From positions 1-64,000 of the forward strand of contig NZ_NHPJ01000136.1 in the NCBI RefSeq assembly GCF_002252985.1: DNA of 64,000 nt. The letters are read 5' to 3'. The notes below the pieces were generated by a model. The model saw only the letters and a list, made by a program, of their open reading frames with translations. It was not told where the DNA came from and made no database searches. Within the stretch, counting starts at the first letter, position 1; every line of letters starts with the position of its first letter. This DNA comes from Halorubrum halodurans (lineage in GTDB: Archaea; Halobacteriota; Halobacteria; Halobacteriales; Haloferacaceae). Below are positions 42,110 through 50,363 of this stretch, piece by piece. A program made the translations under genes and the position numbers.

Positions 42110-42697
42110 ATGGCGAACGTCATCGTCGTCGGCGGCGGCCCCGCCGGCCTGAGCACAGCCCTCTTCACGGCGAAGAACGGCCTCGAGACGGCGGTCTTCG
42201 ACACCGACGGCACGTGGATGCACAAGGCCCACCTGTTCAACTACCCCGGCATCGGGTCGGTCGACGGCACCGTCCTCGTCGATACGATGCGGGACCAGGT
42301 CGACGACTTCGGCGTCGAGCGGCACCAGGGCGTCGAGGTGACCGGCGTCGAGGAGGGCGAGGACGGCTTCGTCGTCTCGACCGCCGAGGAGGAGTACGAC
42401 GCCGACTACGTCGTGCTCGCGACCGGCGCGAGCCGCGACCTCGCCGAGGAGCTCGGCTGTGACTTCTCCGAGGACGACACGGTCGACGTCGGCGTGAACA
42501 TGGAGACCTCCGTGGAGGACGCCTACGCGACCGGCGCGATGGTCCGCGCCGAGGAGTGGCAGGCGGTCATCTCCGCCGGCGACGGCGCGGCGGCCGCGCT
42601 CAACGTCCTCTCGAAGGAGAAGGGCGAACACTACCACGACTTCGACGTGCCCGCGGACGCCGAGCGCGTGCTCGGGTCGCTCGTCGACGAGGAGTAG
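42110..42697 (+). CDS. Half-length thioredoxin reductase-like flavoprotein
   Basis: A 195-residue FAD protein. FAD binds at VIVVGGGPAGLSTALFTAKNG (residues 4-24). The NYPGIG segment and VVLATGAS match the FAD domain of thioredoxin reductase. The NADPH domain and its redox CxxC are absent: the sequence goes from the FAD half straight to a short end with AYATGAMVR and SAGDGAAAALNVL. It is probably a one-domain oxidoreductase with another electron partner. Such short forms are known in haloarchaea; the function is unknown. Confidence 0.85.
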   Translation: MANVIVVGGGPAGLSTALFTAKNGLETAVFDTDGTWMHKAHLFNYPGIGSVDGTVLVDTMRDQVDDFGVERHQGVEVTGVEEGEDGFVVSTAEEEYDADYVVLATGASRDLAEELGCDFSEDDTVDVGVNMETSVEDAYATGAMVRAEEWQAVISAGDGAAAALNVLSKEKGEHYHDFDVPADAERVLGSLVDEE

Positions 42698-42744
42698 GAC
42701 GCGAACGGCCTCGCTTAAGTCCCCCCGCGGCGCAGTCGTTCGAC

Positions 42745-43494
42745 ATGGACATCGGCGTGACCGTCGGCGACGACCTCGACCGGCTGGCGTCGTCGCCGGC
42801 GGCGTTCGACTTCGTCGAACTCGGCGTGGGCGCGGGCAGCCTCCTGCCCGAATCGATCGACCCAGACCGGCTTGACCGGGCGTTAGCGGGCCGCGACCTG
42901 ATGGTCCACCTGCCGTACAGCCAGCTGCTCACGAGCTACGCGCCCGAGGTCAACGACGCCATCGTCGCCTACCAGCGACGGCTGCTGGAGGCCGCCGGCG
43001 ACCTCGGCGCGGAGAAGGCCGTCCTCCACGCCACCTCCGCCGACCGCGACGACGTCGAGTTCCGCGAGGTCGCCGCAGACCAGCTCCGGCGCGTCGCCGA
43101 CGCCGGCCGCGAGGCGGGCGTCGAGGTCGTCGTCGAGAACGTGGGCCACCAGCATCGCGGGATCCAGCTGTCGGTGCTCGGCGACGTCGCCCGCGAGACG
43201 GACACCGCGGTCTGTTTCGACGTGGGTCACGCGTACATGGAGGGCGGAAACAAGGCGATACGGCGGTTCCTCCGACGACACGGCGATCGCGTCTCACACC
43301 TCCACTGTCACGACGTGCGCCGGCGCGGCGACACCCACATCCCGGTCGGAGCCGGCGAGGTGGACTACGAGGGCGTGAGCGACGCCCTCGGGGAGTTCGA
43401 CGGCACCGTCGCGCTGGAGGTGTTCACCGACGACGACGCGCTGCTCTGTGACTCCGCCGAGCGGGTCGCCGACCACCTCGGCGCGGAGTGGTGA
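42745..43494 (+). CDS. Xylose isomerase-like TIM-barrel protein
   Basis: A 249-residue protein of the AP endonuclease 2/sugar phosphate isomerase superfamily. Metal-site residues are visible: VLHATS, VVVENVGH (Glu), CFDVGHAY (Asp, His), HLHCHD and LEVF (Glu). Members are sugar isomerases, epimerases or endonuclease IV. The substrate here is unknown. ATG 42745 is used; the upstream gene ends 48 bases earlier. Confidence 0.85.
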   Translation: MDIGVTVGDDLDRLASSPAAFDFVELGVGAGSLLPESIDPDRLDRALAGRDLMVHLPYSQLLTSYAPEVNDAIVAYQRRLLEAAGDLGAEKAVLHATSADRDDVEFREVAADQLRRVADAGREAGVEVVVENVGHQHRGIQLSVLGDVARETDTAVCFDVGHAYMEGGNKAIRRFLRRHGDRVSHLHCHDVRRRGDTHIPVGAGEVDYEGVSDALGEFDGTVALEVFTDDDALLCDSAERVADHLGAEW

Positions 43495-43503
43495 CCGCGT
43501 CCG

Positions 43504-44304
43504 TCAGCGTTCCTCGTCCCCCTCGGCGGGGGCGTCGGAGCCCGTATCGTCGCCCGCGTCCGCCGCGGCGTCGTTCCTCTCGTTCTCCGTTCCGTCGTCG
43601 AGCTGGCTCTTGATCGACTCGAGCTCCGACTCGACGTCCACCGCCGGTCGGCTCTCGGCGGCCGAACCGTCGTCTTCGGGGTCGCCGGCCGTCGACCCGT
43701 CCCCGCGTGCCTCGTCCGGGTCGGTCACGTCGATGCGAACCGCTCCGTCCCGGTCGCCGCTTCCGGTTCGGTCGTCGCTCTCGCTTCGGTCGGCGGTCCC
43801 GCGCTCCGACCGCCTCGCCGCGTCCGCCTCCCGGCGGCCCTCCTCGATCCGGGCTTCGATCTCCGCGGAGAGGTCGCGCGCGTCCTCGATGATCGAGCGC
43901 GAGGCGGCCTCCTCGGGGAGGTCGGCCTCCGCGAGCGCGGTCCGGAGCTCCGAGAGCGAGCGCGCGAGGCCGGTCGCCGCGCCGTCGCGAGCGTCCGCGA
44001 GCCGGCCCGCCGTCGCGTCCGCGTCCTCCCGTAACTCTCGACCGGGATCGAGCAGTCGGAGGGTTCCGCGCACCAGCTCCAGCGACGTGATCGTCGTCTC
44101 CAGAAGGGCGATCAGCGTCGGGATCGTGTACTGCTCGGTGAACCGGACCAGCTCGGAGAGCCGCGGCGGGCGCGGGGGACCGCGGCGGTCGCGCTCGGTT
44201 TCCCGGAGGTCGCGCCGGAGGTCGGAGAGCACGTCCTCGAGCTCGTCGAGCCGCTCCTCGAGGTCGTCGTCGCGCGGGCCGTCGCGGGAGCCACGGGAAC
44301 TCAT
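43504..44304 (-). CDS. Acidic coiled-coil haloarchaeal protein
   Basis: A 266-residue protein with a charged N-terminal coiled coil (residues 10-40), a short hydrophobic helix TIPTLIALLETTITSLELV (about 60-78), then helical and highly acidic disordered regions rich in Asp, Gly, Ser and Thr. I do not recognise the family. It converges with the preceding gene across 9 bases. Function unknown. Confidence 0.7.
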   Translation of the reverse strand: MSSRGSRDGPRDDDLEERLDELEDVLSDLRRDLRETERDRRGPPRPPRLSELVRFTEQYTIPTLIALLETTITSLELVRGTLRLLDPGRELREDADATAGRLADARDGAATGLARSLSELRTALAEADLPEEAASRSIIEDARDLSAEIEARIEEGRREADAARRSERGTADRSESDDRTGSGDRDGAVRIDVTDPDEARGDGSTAGDPEDDGSAAESRPAVDVESELESIKSQLDDGTENERNDAAADAGDDTGSDAPAEGDEER

Positions 44305-44367
44305 GGGTGCCCGTACGCGGCCGGGAGGTAAAAAGGCCGTCCGGCGGACGCGTGCTCCGTCCGCCCG

Positions 44368-45453
44368 CTACTCGAACCGGCCGCGGCGGTACTGGACCGG
44401 CCACTCGACCTCCGCGCCGAGCTCGTGGGCGGCCTCGAGCGGCCAGTAGGGGTGACGGAGCAGCTCGCGGCCGAGCGCGACGAGGTCGGCGCGTCCGTTG
44501 CGCACGAGCGCGTCGGCGTGGGTGGGCTCCGTGATCCCGCCGACGGCGGCGACCGGCACGTCGGTCCCCTCGCGGATCGCCTCCGCGTACGGCACCTGGT
44601 AGCCCGGCCCCGCGTTCGGGAGCTCCTGGTCGGGATGGATCCCGCCGCCGGAGACGTCGATCAGGTCCGCGCCCGCGTCGGCGAGCAGCGGGGCCAGCCG
44701 CACCGAGTCGTCCACGTCCCACGAGTCGCGGTCGGGAAGCCAGTCGGTCGCGGAGATCCGGACGAAGACGGGCTTGTCGTCGGGCCAGACGCCGCGGACC
44801 GCCTCGACGACCTCGCGGACCAGCCGCGTCCGGTTCTCGAAGCTCCCGCCGTACGCGTCCTCGCGGTCGTTGGTGACCGGCGAGAGGAACTGGTGGAGGA
44901 GGTAGCCGTGGGCGGCGTGGACCTCCGCGATCTCGAAGCCGGCCGAGAGGGCGCGCTCCGCGGCCGCGGCGAACGCGTCGATCACCTCCTCGACGTCGTC
45001 GCCGTCCATGCGCCGGGTCGCGGCGGGCTCCTCGTCGGGGTACGGCTCGTCGGTCGCCGAGATCGTCTCCCAGCCGTCCGCGTGGTCCGCCGGAAGGGCG
45101 TGGCCGCCCTCGCTCGGCGGAGCGTGGGAGGCCTTTCGACCGGCGTGTGCCAGCTGGATGGCGGGCACCGCACCTTGCGACCGGACGAACGCGGTGATCG
45201 GCTCGAGCGCCGCAGCCTGCTCGTCGGACCAGATGCCCAGACAGCCGGGGGTGATGCGACCGCGACGCTCGACGCCCGTCGCCTCCGTCATCACGACGCC
45301 CGCGCCGCCGACCGCACGGGTACCGAGGTGAACCCGGTGCCACTCGTTCGGCATTCCCTCCTCCGCGGAGTACTGACACATCGGCGAGAGCATGACCCGG
45401 TTCGGGATCGTCGTCTCGCGCAGCGAGAACGGCGTGAAAAGCGAGTCCGTCAT
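44368..45453 (-). CDS. Old yellow enzyme family ene-reductase, YqjM-like
   Basis: A 361-residue FMN oxidoreductase. It shows the class III features SPMCQYSAEEG with Cys26 and Tyr28 at the same positions as YqjM, QLAHAGRKA, the substrate-binding EVHAAHGYLLHQFLSP and VAAVGGIT with the FMN phosphate site. It reduces activated C=C bonds using NADPH. ATG 45453 gives exact family numbering; the longer frame is dismissed. The physiological substrate is unknown. Confidence 0.92.
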   Translation of the reverse strand: MTDSLFTPFSLRETTIPNRVMLSPMCQYSAEEGMPNEWHRVHLGTRAVGGAGVVMTEATGVERRGRITPGCLGIWSDEQAAALEPITAFVRSQGAVPAIQLAHAGRKASHAPPSEGGHALPADHADGWETISATDEPYPDEEPAATRRMDGDDVEEVIDAFAAAAERALSAGFEIAEVHAAHGYLLHQFLSPVTNDREDAYGGSFENRTRLVREVVEAVRGVWPDDKPVFVRISATDWLPDRDSWDVDDSVRLAPLLADAGADLIDVSGGGIHPDQELPNAGPGYQVPYAEAIREGTDVPVAAVGGITEPTHADALVRNGRADLVALGRELLRHPYWPLEAAHELGAEVEWPVQYRRGRFE

Positions 45454-45587
45454 CGTCGCGATCGACGCCGCGGTCGCCGTAATGTCCTCCGATAGCCGGC
45501 CCGGATCGCCGCCATCGCCGGCGGCCGTTCGGGCTCGATTTAGGCCGACCGAAAAGTATAACGTCGCCCGCCCCCGAGCGGTCGCCA

Positions 45588-45749
45588 ATGAGCAGCGGAG
45601 AACGCGTCGAGCGCGACCGCGACGTCCCGACCGAGGATCCGCCGGCCGTGGCGACGAATCGGACCACGCCCGACCGCACCGTCTTCATCGAGGAGGGCAA
45701 CACCGACGCCTGGATCGCGACCGACCTGACGGTCGAGCCCGAGCGCTGA
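45588..45749 (+). CDS. Small haloarchaeal protein (DUF7331-like)
   Basis: A 53-residue acidic protein from ATG 45588. The C-terminal half TVFIEEGNTDAWIATDLTVE resembles the haloarchaeal DUF7331 family as I remember it; unverified. AAGTATAAC (about 45554-45562), roughly 28 bases before the ATG, is the TATA box. It diverges from the ene-reductase gene. Function unknown. Confidence 0.65.
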   Translation: MSSGERVERDRDVPTEDPPAVATNRTTPDRTVFIEEGNTDAWIATDLTVEPER

Positions 45750-45788
45750 GGAGCGGTCGGGCGCCGGCGCCGTCGGAAGTCGCCGAGC

Positions 45789-46337
45789 TCAGTCGAGAGC
45801 CTCCCGAGTGACGAGCGTGTCGTCCTCGAGGTAGTGCTCGAGGTGGTGGCCGTGCTCCTCGACGTCCTCCAGCACGTCGCGGAGCAGTTCCTCCGTGGCG
45901 TAGTCGCCGAGGTTGTTGGCGAGTGCGACGTGCTCGCGTACGCTCTCCACGACGTCGCCGAACATCTCGAGGTCGTGCTCGAGCGACGTCCGAACGTCGT
46001 AGGCGTCGGCGTCCTCGGGAGTCACGGGGGCGTGTTCCTCGTAGTTCGCGCCGCCCGAGAGCGGAACGCCGCCGAGCGCCTGCGCGCGCTCGGCGATCGC
46101 GTCCGCACCCTCCTCGAGGTCGGCCGCGACCTCGCCGAGGTACTCGTGGACGTCGTGGAACTCCGCACCCTCGACGAGCCAGTGGTGTTTCTTGATCTGG
46201 TGATACAGCACGTACGTGGCCGCGAGATCCGTGTTGAGCGCGTCGACGAGCTGCTCGGCGTTCTCCTCCGGGATCCGGAGCGCCTCGCTTTCGTGGACCT
46301 CTCCGTACCGCTGGCGAGCCTGCTTCTGGGTGCTCAT
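45789..46337 (-). CDS. dpsA: DNA-protecting ferritin DpsA
   Basis: A 182-residue Dps-type ferritin that oxidises and stores iron and protects DNA. Ferroxidase-site residues appear in YHQIKKHHWLVEGAEFHDVHEYLGEVAADLEEGAD, the usual His and Asp/Glu set. ATG 46337 is chosen over the frame start at 46361 because the promoter palindrome lies in between. The C-terminus EHGHHLEHYLEDD is His-rich. Confidence 0.94.
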   Translation of the reverse strand: MSTQKQARQRYGEVHESEALRIPEENAEQLVDALNTDLAATYVLYHQIKKHHWLVEGAEFHDVHEYLGEVAADLEEGADAIAERAQALGGVPLSGGANYEEHAPVTPEDADAYDVRTSLEHDLEMFGDVVESVREHVALANNLGDYATEELLRDVLEDVEEHGHHLEHYLEDDTLVTREALD

Positions 46338-46351
46338 GACGACCCATAGTA

Positions 46352-46363
46352 GGGTATACACCC
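46352..46363. promoter_or_regulatory. Palindrome in the dpsA promoter
   Basis: GGGTATACACCC with GGGT/ACCC arms, 15 bases before the dpsA ATG. A minus-strand TATA-like ATTAAG lies at about 46366-46371. The palindrome would cover the transcription start, and DtxR/SirR-type iron regulators would be candidates. The rest of the 275-base region up to 46612 is AT-rich near the start and holds no gene. Confidence 0.5.
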
Positions 46364-46612
46364 ACTTAATGCTTTCACTATTGAAAATATATTTTTGATA
46401 GATTGAAGAATAGTTCGAGACTTTCCCTGTTGATCCGTACCGACGCCCCGGTCGACGGTCGGGGTCCGGCGGTGACTCGACGCGCGAACCGGGATCGGTG
46501 CGGACGCGGCCGGGGTCGGAGGCGATCGCTGCGGACGGGTTCAGTGTGGATGCGTGGGCGGTCCGACGTGAAGGGAAACGTCTTAATGCGGTACGCGCGC
46601 ATTCTCCAGTAT

Positions 46613-48067
46613 ATGAGCAACGGCGACGACGATCCGGCAGACGCCTCCGAGGAGGTCGACGCCGACGACGCGGCGGCGGCCGACGAGCCCGAGGCGACCG
46701 CCCCCACGCTCCCCGACGAGGCCACCGAGGAGTCCCTGACCGAGTACCTCGACGAGATCGAGGCGGCGCTCGAGGACGCCGAGACCGAGGCCGACCTCGA
46801 CGACGTCGAGGCGCTCCTGGCCGACGCCGAGGACGCGCTGACGGACGCCGATCTCCCCGATCCCGACGAGGACGACGAGGACGCCGACGACCCGCGCGGC
46901 GAGCTCGAGGACCGCATCGCGGAGCTCCGCGAGGGAGTCGAGGACGCGCGCGGCCCCTACGCCGAGGACGTCGTCGAGGCGATCGAGACGGCGGCCTCGA
47001 CGCTCGAGGACACCGAGTGGACGGCCGACGGCCACGAGGACGCCGCGGAGGCGGTCCGAACGTTCATCGCCGCGGCCGCCGACGCGGTCGACGTCGAGGC
47101 GGTCGAGGAGGACGCCGACGCCGCGGACGCGATCCTCGACGAGGTCGCCGAGACCGACGCCGACGACGCGGCGGCCGACGAGACGGACGAGACGACCGAC
47201 GCGGGCGGCGCGGCCGGGGCGGTTCCGGTCGCGGAGCTCGTCGCCGCGCTCGACGCGGTCGCCGACGAGATCGGCGGGGCGGGACTCGATCCCGACGACG
47301 ACGCGGAGACGATCGCGGCGCTTCTGGAGGCGGCCGACGCGCTCGAGAGCGACCTCGAGGACGCCGAGGAGTGGGACGACCTCGAGACCCACGAGCAGCT
47401 CCGCGCGCAAGGATACTACGACGTGCTCGGCCACTACAAGGACTATCCCGTCGAGTGGGCCGCGCTGAAGGAACACGAGGCGCAGGGCAACGTCGACATG
47501 ATCCTGCTCGCGCTCGACTCCCTCCAGTCGGAGTTCATGGAGCGCCACTGCCTCGAGGCGTTCGAGCGGATGGGCAAACGCGGCAAGACCGAGGCGTCGC
47601 TCGAGGAGCTGCTCGGTCGCGCCGGCAAGCGCGACCAGTTCGCGATCCGCATTCTCGGGAAGATGGCGGCCGAGGAGGCGGTCGAGACGCTGCTCGAGTA
47701 CGTCGACGAGGACTCCAACCCGCAGCTCCAGAAGGCGACGTTCAAGGCGCTCGGCGAGATCGGCGCGACCGATGCCGTCGGTCCCCTCGCGGCGAAACTG
47801 GAGATGGAGAACGACCACGTCCGCCCGCTCGCCGCGCGCGCGCTCGGCCTCATCGGCGACACCCGCGCGATCGATCCGCTCGCCGACGCGCTCGCCGGGG
47901 ACGCCTCCGACGACGTTCGCGCCGCCGCCGGCTGGGCGCTCCGGCAGATCGGCACGCGGGAGGCACTCGAGGCCGCCGCCGAGTACGCCGACGAGCGCTC
48001 GTTCATCGTCCAGACGGAAGCCGAGAAGGCGAAGGCGGCGCTCGACGCCGCCGCGACGCCGGCGTAA
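46613..48067 (+). CDS. HEAT-repeat protein with acidic N-terminus
   Basis: A 484-residue soluble protein. The first 250 residues are extremely rich in Asp, Glu and Ala and probably extended or coiled. The C-terminal part has HEAT/PBS-lyase-like repeats, for example NPQLQKATFKALGEIGATDAV, VRPLAARALGLIGDTRAIDPL and VRAAAGWALRQIGTREAL. Such scaffolds bind proteins. ATG 46613 is used because TCTTAATG at 46581-46588 fits the promoter distance; the longer frame from 46403 has a basic, unrelated N-terminus. Confidence 0.85.
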   Translation: MSNGDDDPADASEEVDADDAAAADEPEATAPTLPDEATEESLTEYLDEIEAALEDAETEADLDDVEALLADAEDALTDADLPDPDEDDEDADDPRGELEDRIAELREGVEDARGPYAEDVVEAIETAASTLEDTEWTADGHEDAAEAVRTFIAAAADAVDVEAVEEDADAADAILDEVAETDADDAAADETDETTDAGGAAGAVPVAELVAALDAVADEIGGAGLDPDDDAETIAALLEAADALESDLEDAEEWDDLETHEQLRAQGYYDVLGHYKDYPVEWAALKEHEAQGNVDMILLALDSLQSEFMERHCLEAFERMGKRGKTEASLEELLGRAGKRDQFAIRILGKMAAEEAVETLLEYVDEDSNPQLQKATFKALGEIGATDAVGPLAAKLEMENDHVRPLAARALGLIGDTRAIDPLADALAGDASDDVRAAAGWALRQIGTREALEAAAEYADERSFIVQTEAEKAKAALDAAATPA

Positions 48068-48314
48068 CCGACCGATCTCGGCCTCTTCGTTTCGAACCGC
48101 CGCCGAGCCGCTTTCGAATCGGTTCCGAACCCTCGTAGCCGACTCGATGACGCGTCGATATCGATCTCAGCGACGCCTCGGTATCGGGCGTCTGCGCTGC
48201 TCCGTGTGCGATATGCGTGAGAAAGCGGGTCGCGTCCGGCGTCCTCCGATGAGAACGAAACGGGCTCGATTTTCGTCGTGTGAGATCTCGGGGCGACGAT
48301 CGCCTAGGGGGAGC

Positions 48315-48509
48315 TTAGTTGCGGACGACGTTCGTCGCGCGGGGGCCTTTCGGCGACGACTCGATGTCGAACTCTAACTCCTGTCCCTCCTCGAGGTCCG
48401 GACCGCCGACGTCCTCCATGTGGAAGAACACGTCATCGTCCTCGTCCTCAGTCGAAATGAAACCGTAGCCGCCAGTGTCGTTGAAGAAATCAACCTTTCC
48501 GTTTGCCAT
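48315..48509 (-). CDS. cspA: Cold shock protein
   Basis: A 64-residue CSD-fold nucleic acid chaperone. RNP1-like GGYGFIS and RNP2-like VFFHMED are present, as is the end GPRATNVV. ATG 48509 gives the usual start MANGKVDFFNDTGGYGF; a TATA-like GGTTATG (minus, 48537-48543) is about 28 bases upstream. It sits alone between the HEAT protein gene and the phospholipase-D-like gene. Confidence 0.95.
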   Translation of the reverse strand: MANGKVDFFNDTGGYGFISTEDEDDDVFFHMEDVGGPDLEEGQELEFDIESSPKGPRATNVVRN

Positions 48510-48613
48510 TGCAATCAAACGTACGGCCGATCGGGGCATAACCCTTGCGAGGGTCGTGGTACCACGAGGGGGCCGGCCGGTCGTTTATCCCCAATGCCGC
48601 GGCCAGAGCGCGC

Positions 48614-50335
48614 ATGTGTCCGTCGATCGAACGACTCCGTCGGGTCATCCGGGGCAGATCCGCGGTTCGAGTCGAAGTCACCGTCCGAGTCGTCGTCGCG
48701 GTCGCGGTCCTGATCGCGGCCGTCGGACCGGCCGTGGCCGCCGCCGGCGCGGCGACCGGGCCGTCGGCCGCTTCGGACGCGGCCGACCCGTCGCGGACCG
48801 CCCCCATCGACGCGACCGACCCGCGGATCGTCGAGCTGTACCCCAATCCGACTACGGAGGAGAACCGCGGCGAGTACCTCGTCGTCAGGCTCTCGGAGCC
48901 CGGTAACTGGTCGCTCTCCGACGGCCACCACGAGGCGTCGATCCCGTCGAACGCGACCGGGACCGTCGCGCTCTCGATGGAACCGACACTCACGCGGGAA
49001 CACCTCGTCGGCCGCGACGTTCCCGTCCGCGCGCTCGACGACCACTTCCCGCTGTCCGCGAGCGGCGACCGGATCGTTCTCCGCCTGGACGTCGACGGGG
49101 TCCGCGAGGGGTACCGCTGGCGGGCGGCGTGGGACGAGTGGCGGCCGAACGGGTACGCGCCGCGCGCGCCGGAGCGCGTCGCCGGCGCGTCCGTGACGCC
49201 GTTCGTCCTCCCGGACAGCCCCGACGTTCCCGTCGACCCGCTCGCGGCCGCGGACGAGCGGATCCTGCTGGCCGGCTACACGGTCGAGTCCGACCGGGTG
49301 GTAAAGCGCCTCGTCGATGCGGCCGCCCGCGGGGCGGAGGTGCGCGTCCTCCTCGAAGGCTCCCCCGTGGGCGGCTTCCCGAAGCGGGGCGCGCGCGTCG
49401 CCGACCGGCTCGTCGCCGCCGGCGTCGAGGTGCGCGTCCTCGACGGCGAGCCGAACCGGTTCCGGTTTCACCACGCCAAGTACGCGGTCGCCGACGACCG
49501 GGCGGTCGTGCTCACCGAGAACTGGAAACGGTCGGGAACGGGCGGCGGATCGAGCCGCGGCTGGGGCGTGATCGCGGACGACCCGGCGGTCGCCACGGAC
49601 CTCGCGGCGCTCTTCGAGAACGACGCGACCGGCCCCGACACCCGGTCCTGGAGGGAGTTTCGCGCCGACGCGACGTTTCACGGACCGCCCGCGTACGGCG
49701 GTAGCGACGGCGGTGCGAGCGGTCGAGACGACACGGACGGGGGCGACGTCGAGGACCGGCCGTACCCCGTGCGGTTCGATCCGCCGCCTCCGGCTCCCGC
49801 CGACGTGGAACTGCTCACCGCCCCCGGCAACGCCGGCGACCGGATCGTCGACCGGATCGACGCCGCCGACGACCGCGTCCTCGCGGTCGTCCCGCGGACG
49901 GGCGGCCCGGACGAGCGGATCGTCCGGGCGCTCCGGCGGGCGGCCGCGCGCGGCGTCGACGTTCACCTCCTGTTGTCGAACGCGTGGTACGACCGCGAGA
50001 CGAACCGGAAGCTGGCGGAGACGCTGGCCGCGGAGCCGATCGAGGTCGCCGTCGCGGAGCCGCGCGGCCGGTACGGCAAGATCCACGCCAAGGGGCTCGT
50101 GATCGACGACGCCGCGGTCGTGGGGAGTCTCAACTGGAACGAGGGGGCGAGGACGGAGAACCGCGAGGTGCTCCTCGCCGTCGAGAACGCCGAGGTTGCC
50201 GACTTCTACGCGCGTGCGTACGCCGCGGACTGGCGCGGCGGCGGCGTCCACCTGCCGGTCGGCACGGTCGTCGGACTGGTCGGGACGGTCGTCGTCTCGG
50301 GAGCGGTCGCGCGTCGGGAGATCGAGTTCGTGTGA
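48614..50335 (+). CDS. Secreted or membrane-bound phospholipase D-like protein
   Basis: A 573-residue protein with a signal-anchor (about residues 20-45), a lamin-tail-like or beta domain (about 70-190), and two PLD halves. HxK motifs: HHAKYAVADD at about 294 and IHAKGLVIDDAAVVGSLNW at about 492, with the N/E residues of the family after each. A C-terminal helix VGTVVGLVGTVVVSGAV near the end probably anchors it. It may cleave phosphodiesters in lipids or nucleic acid outside the cell. The ATG at 48614 precedes the basic signal. Confidence 0.85.
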   Translation: MCPSIERLRRVIRGRSAVRVEVTVRVVVAVAVLIAAVGPAVAAAGAATGPSAASDAADPSRTAPIDATDPRIVELYPNPTTEENRGEYLVVRLSEPGNWSLSDGHHEASIPSNATGTVALSMEPTLTREHLVGRDVPVRALDDHFPLSASGDRIVLRLDVDGVREGYRWRAAWDEWRPNGYAPRAPERVAGASVTPFVLPDSPDVPVDPLAAADERILLAGYTVESDRVVKRLVDAAARGAEVRVLLEGSPVGGFPKRGARVADRLVAAGVEVRVLDGEPNRFRFHHAKYAVADDRAVVLTENWKRSGTGGGSSRGWGVIADDPAVATDLAALFENDATGPDTRSWREFRADATFHGPPAYGGSDGGASGRDDTDGGDVEDRPYPVRFDPPPPAPADVELLTAPGNAGDRIVDRIDAADDRVLAVVPRTGGPDERIVRALRRAAARGVDVHLLLSNAWYDRETNRKLAETLAAEPIEVAVAEPRGRYGKIHAKGLVIDDAAVVGSLNWNEGARTENREVLLAVENAEVADFYARAYAADWRGGGVHLPVGTVVGLVGTVVVSGAVARREIEFV

Positions 50336-50363
50336 GCCGGGTCGGTCGGCTCGAGACGCCGGC

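Noticed and set aside
42556-43494. Longer 312-codon form of the sugar isomerase-like protein
   Set aside because: The extra residues overlap the preceding flavoprotein gene and are basic; the family-like start is ATG 42745.
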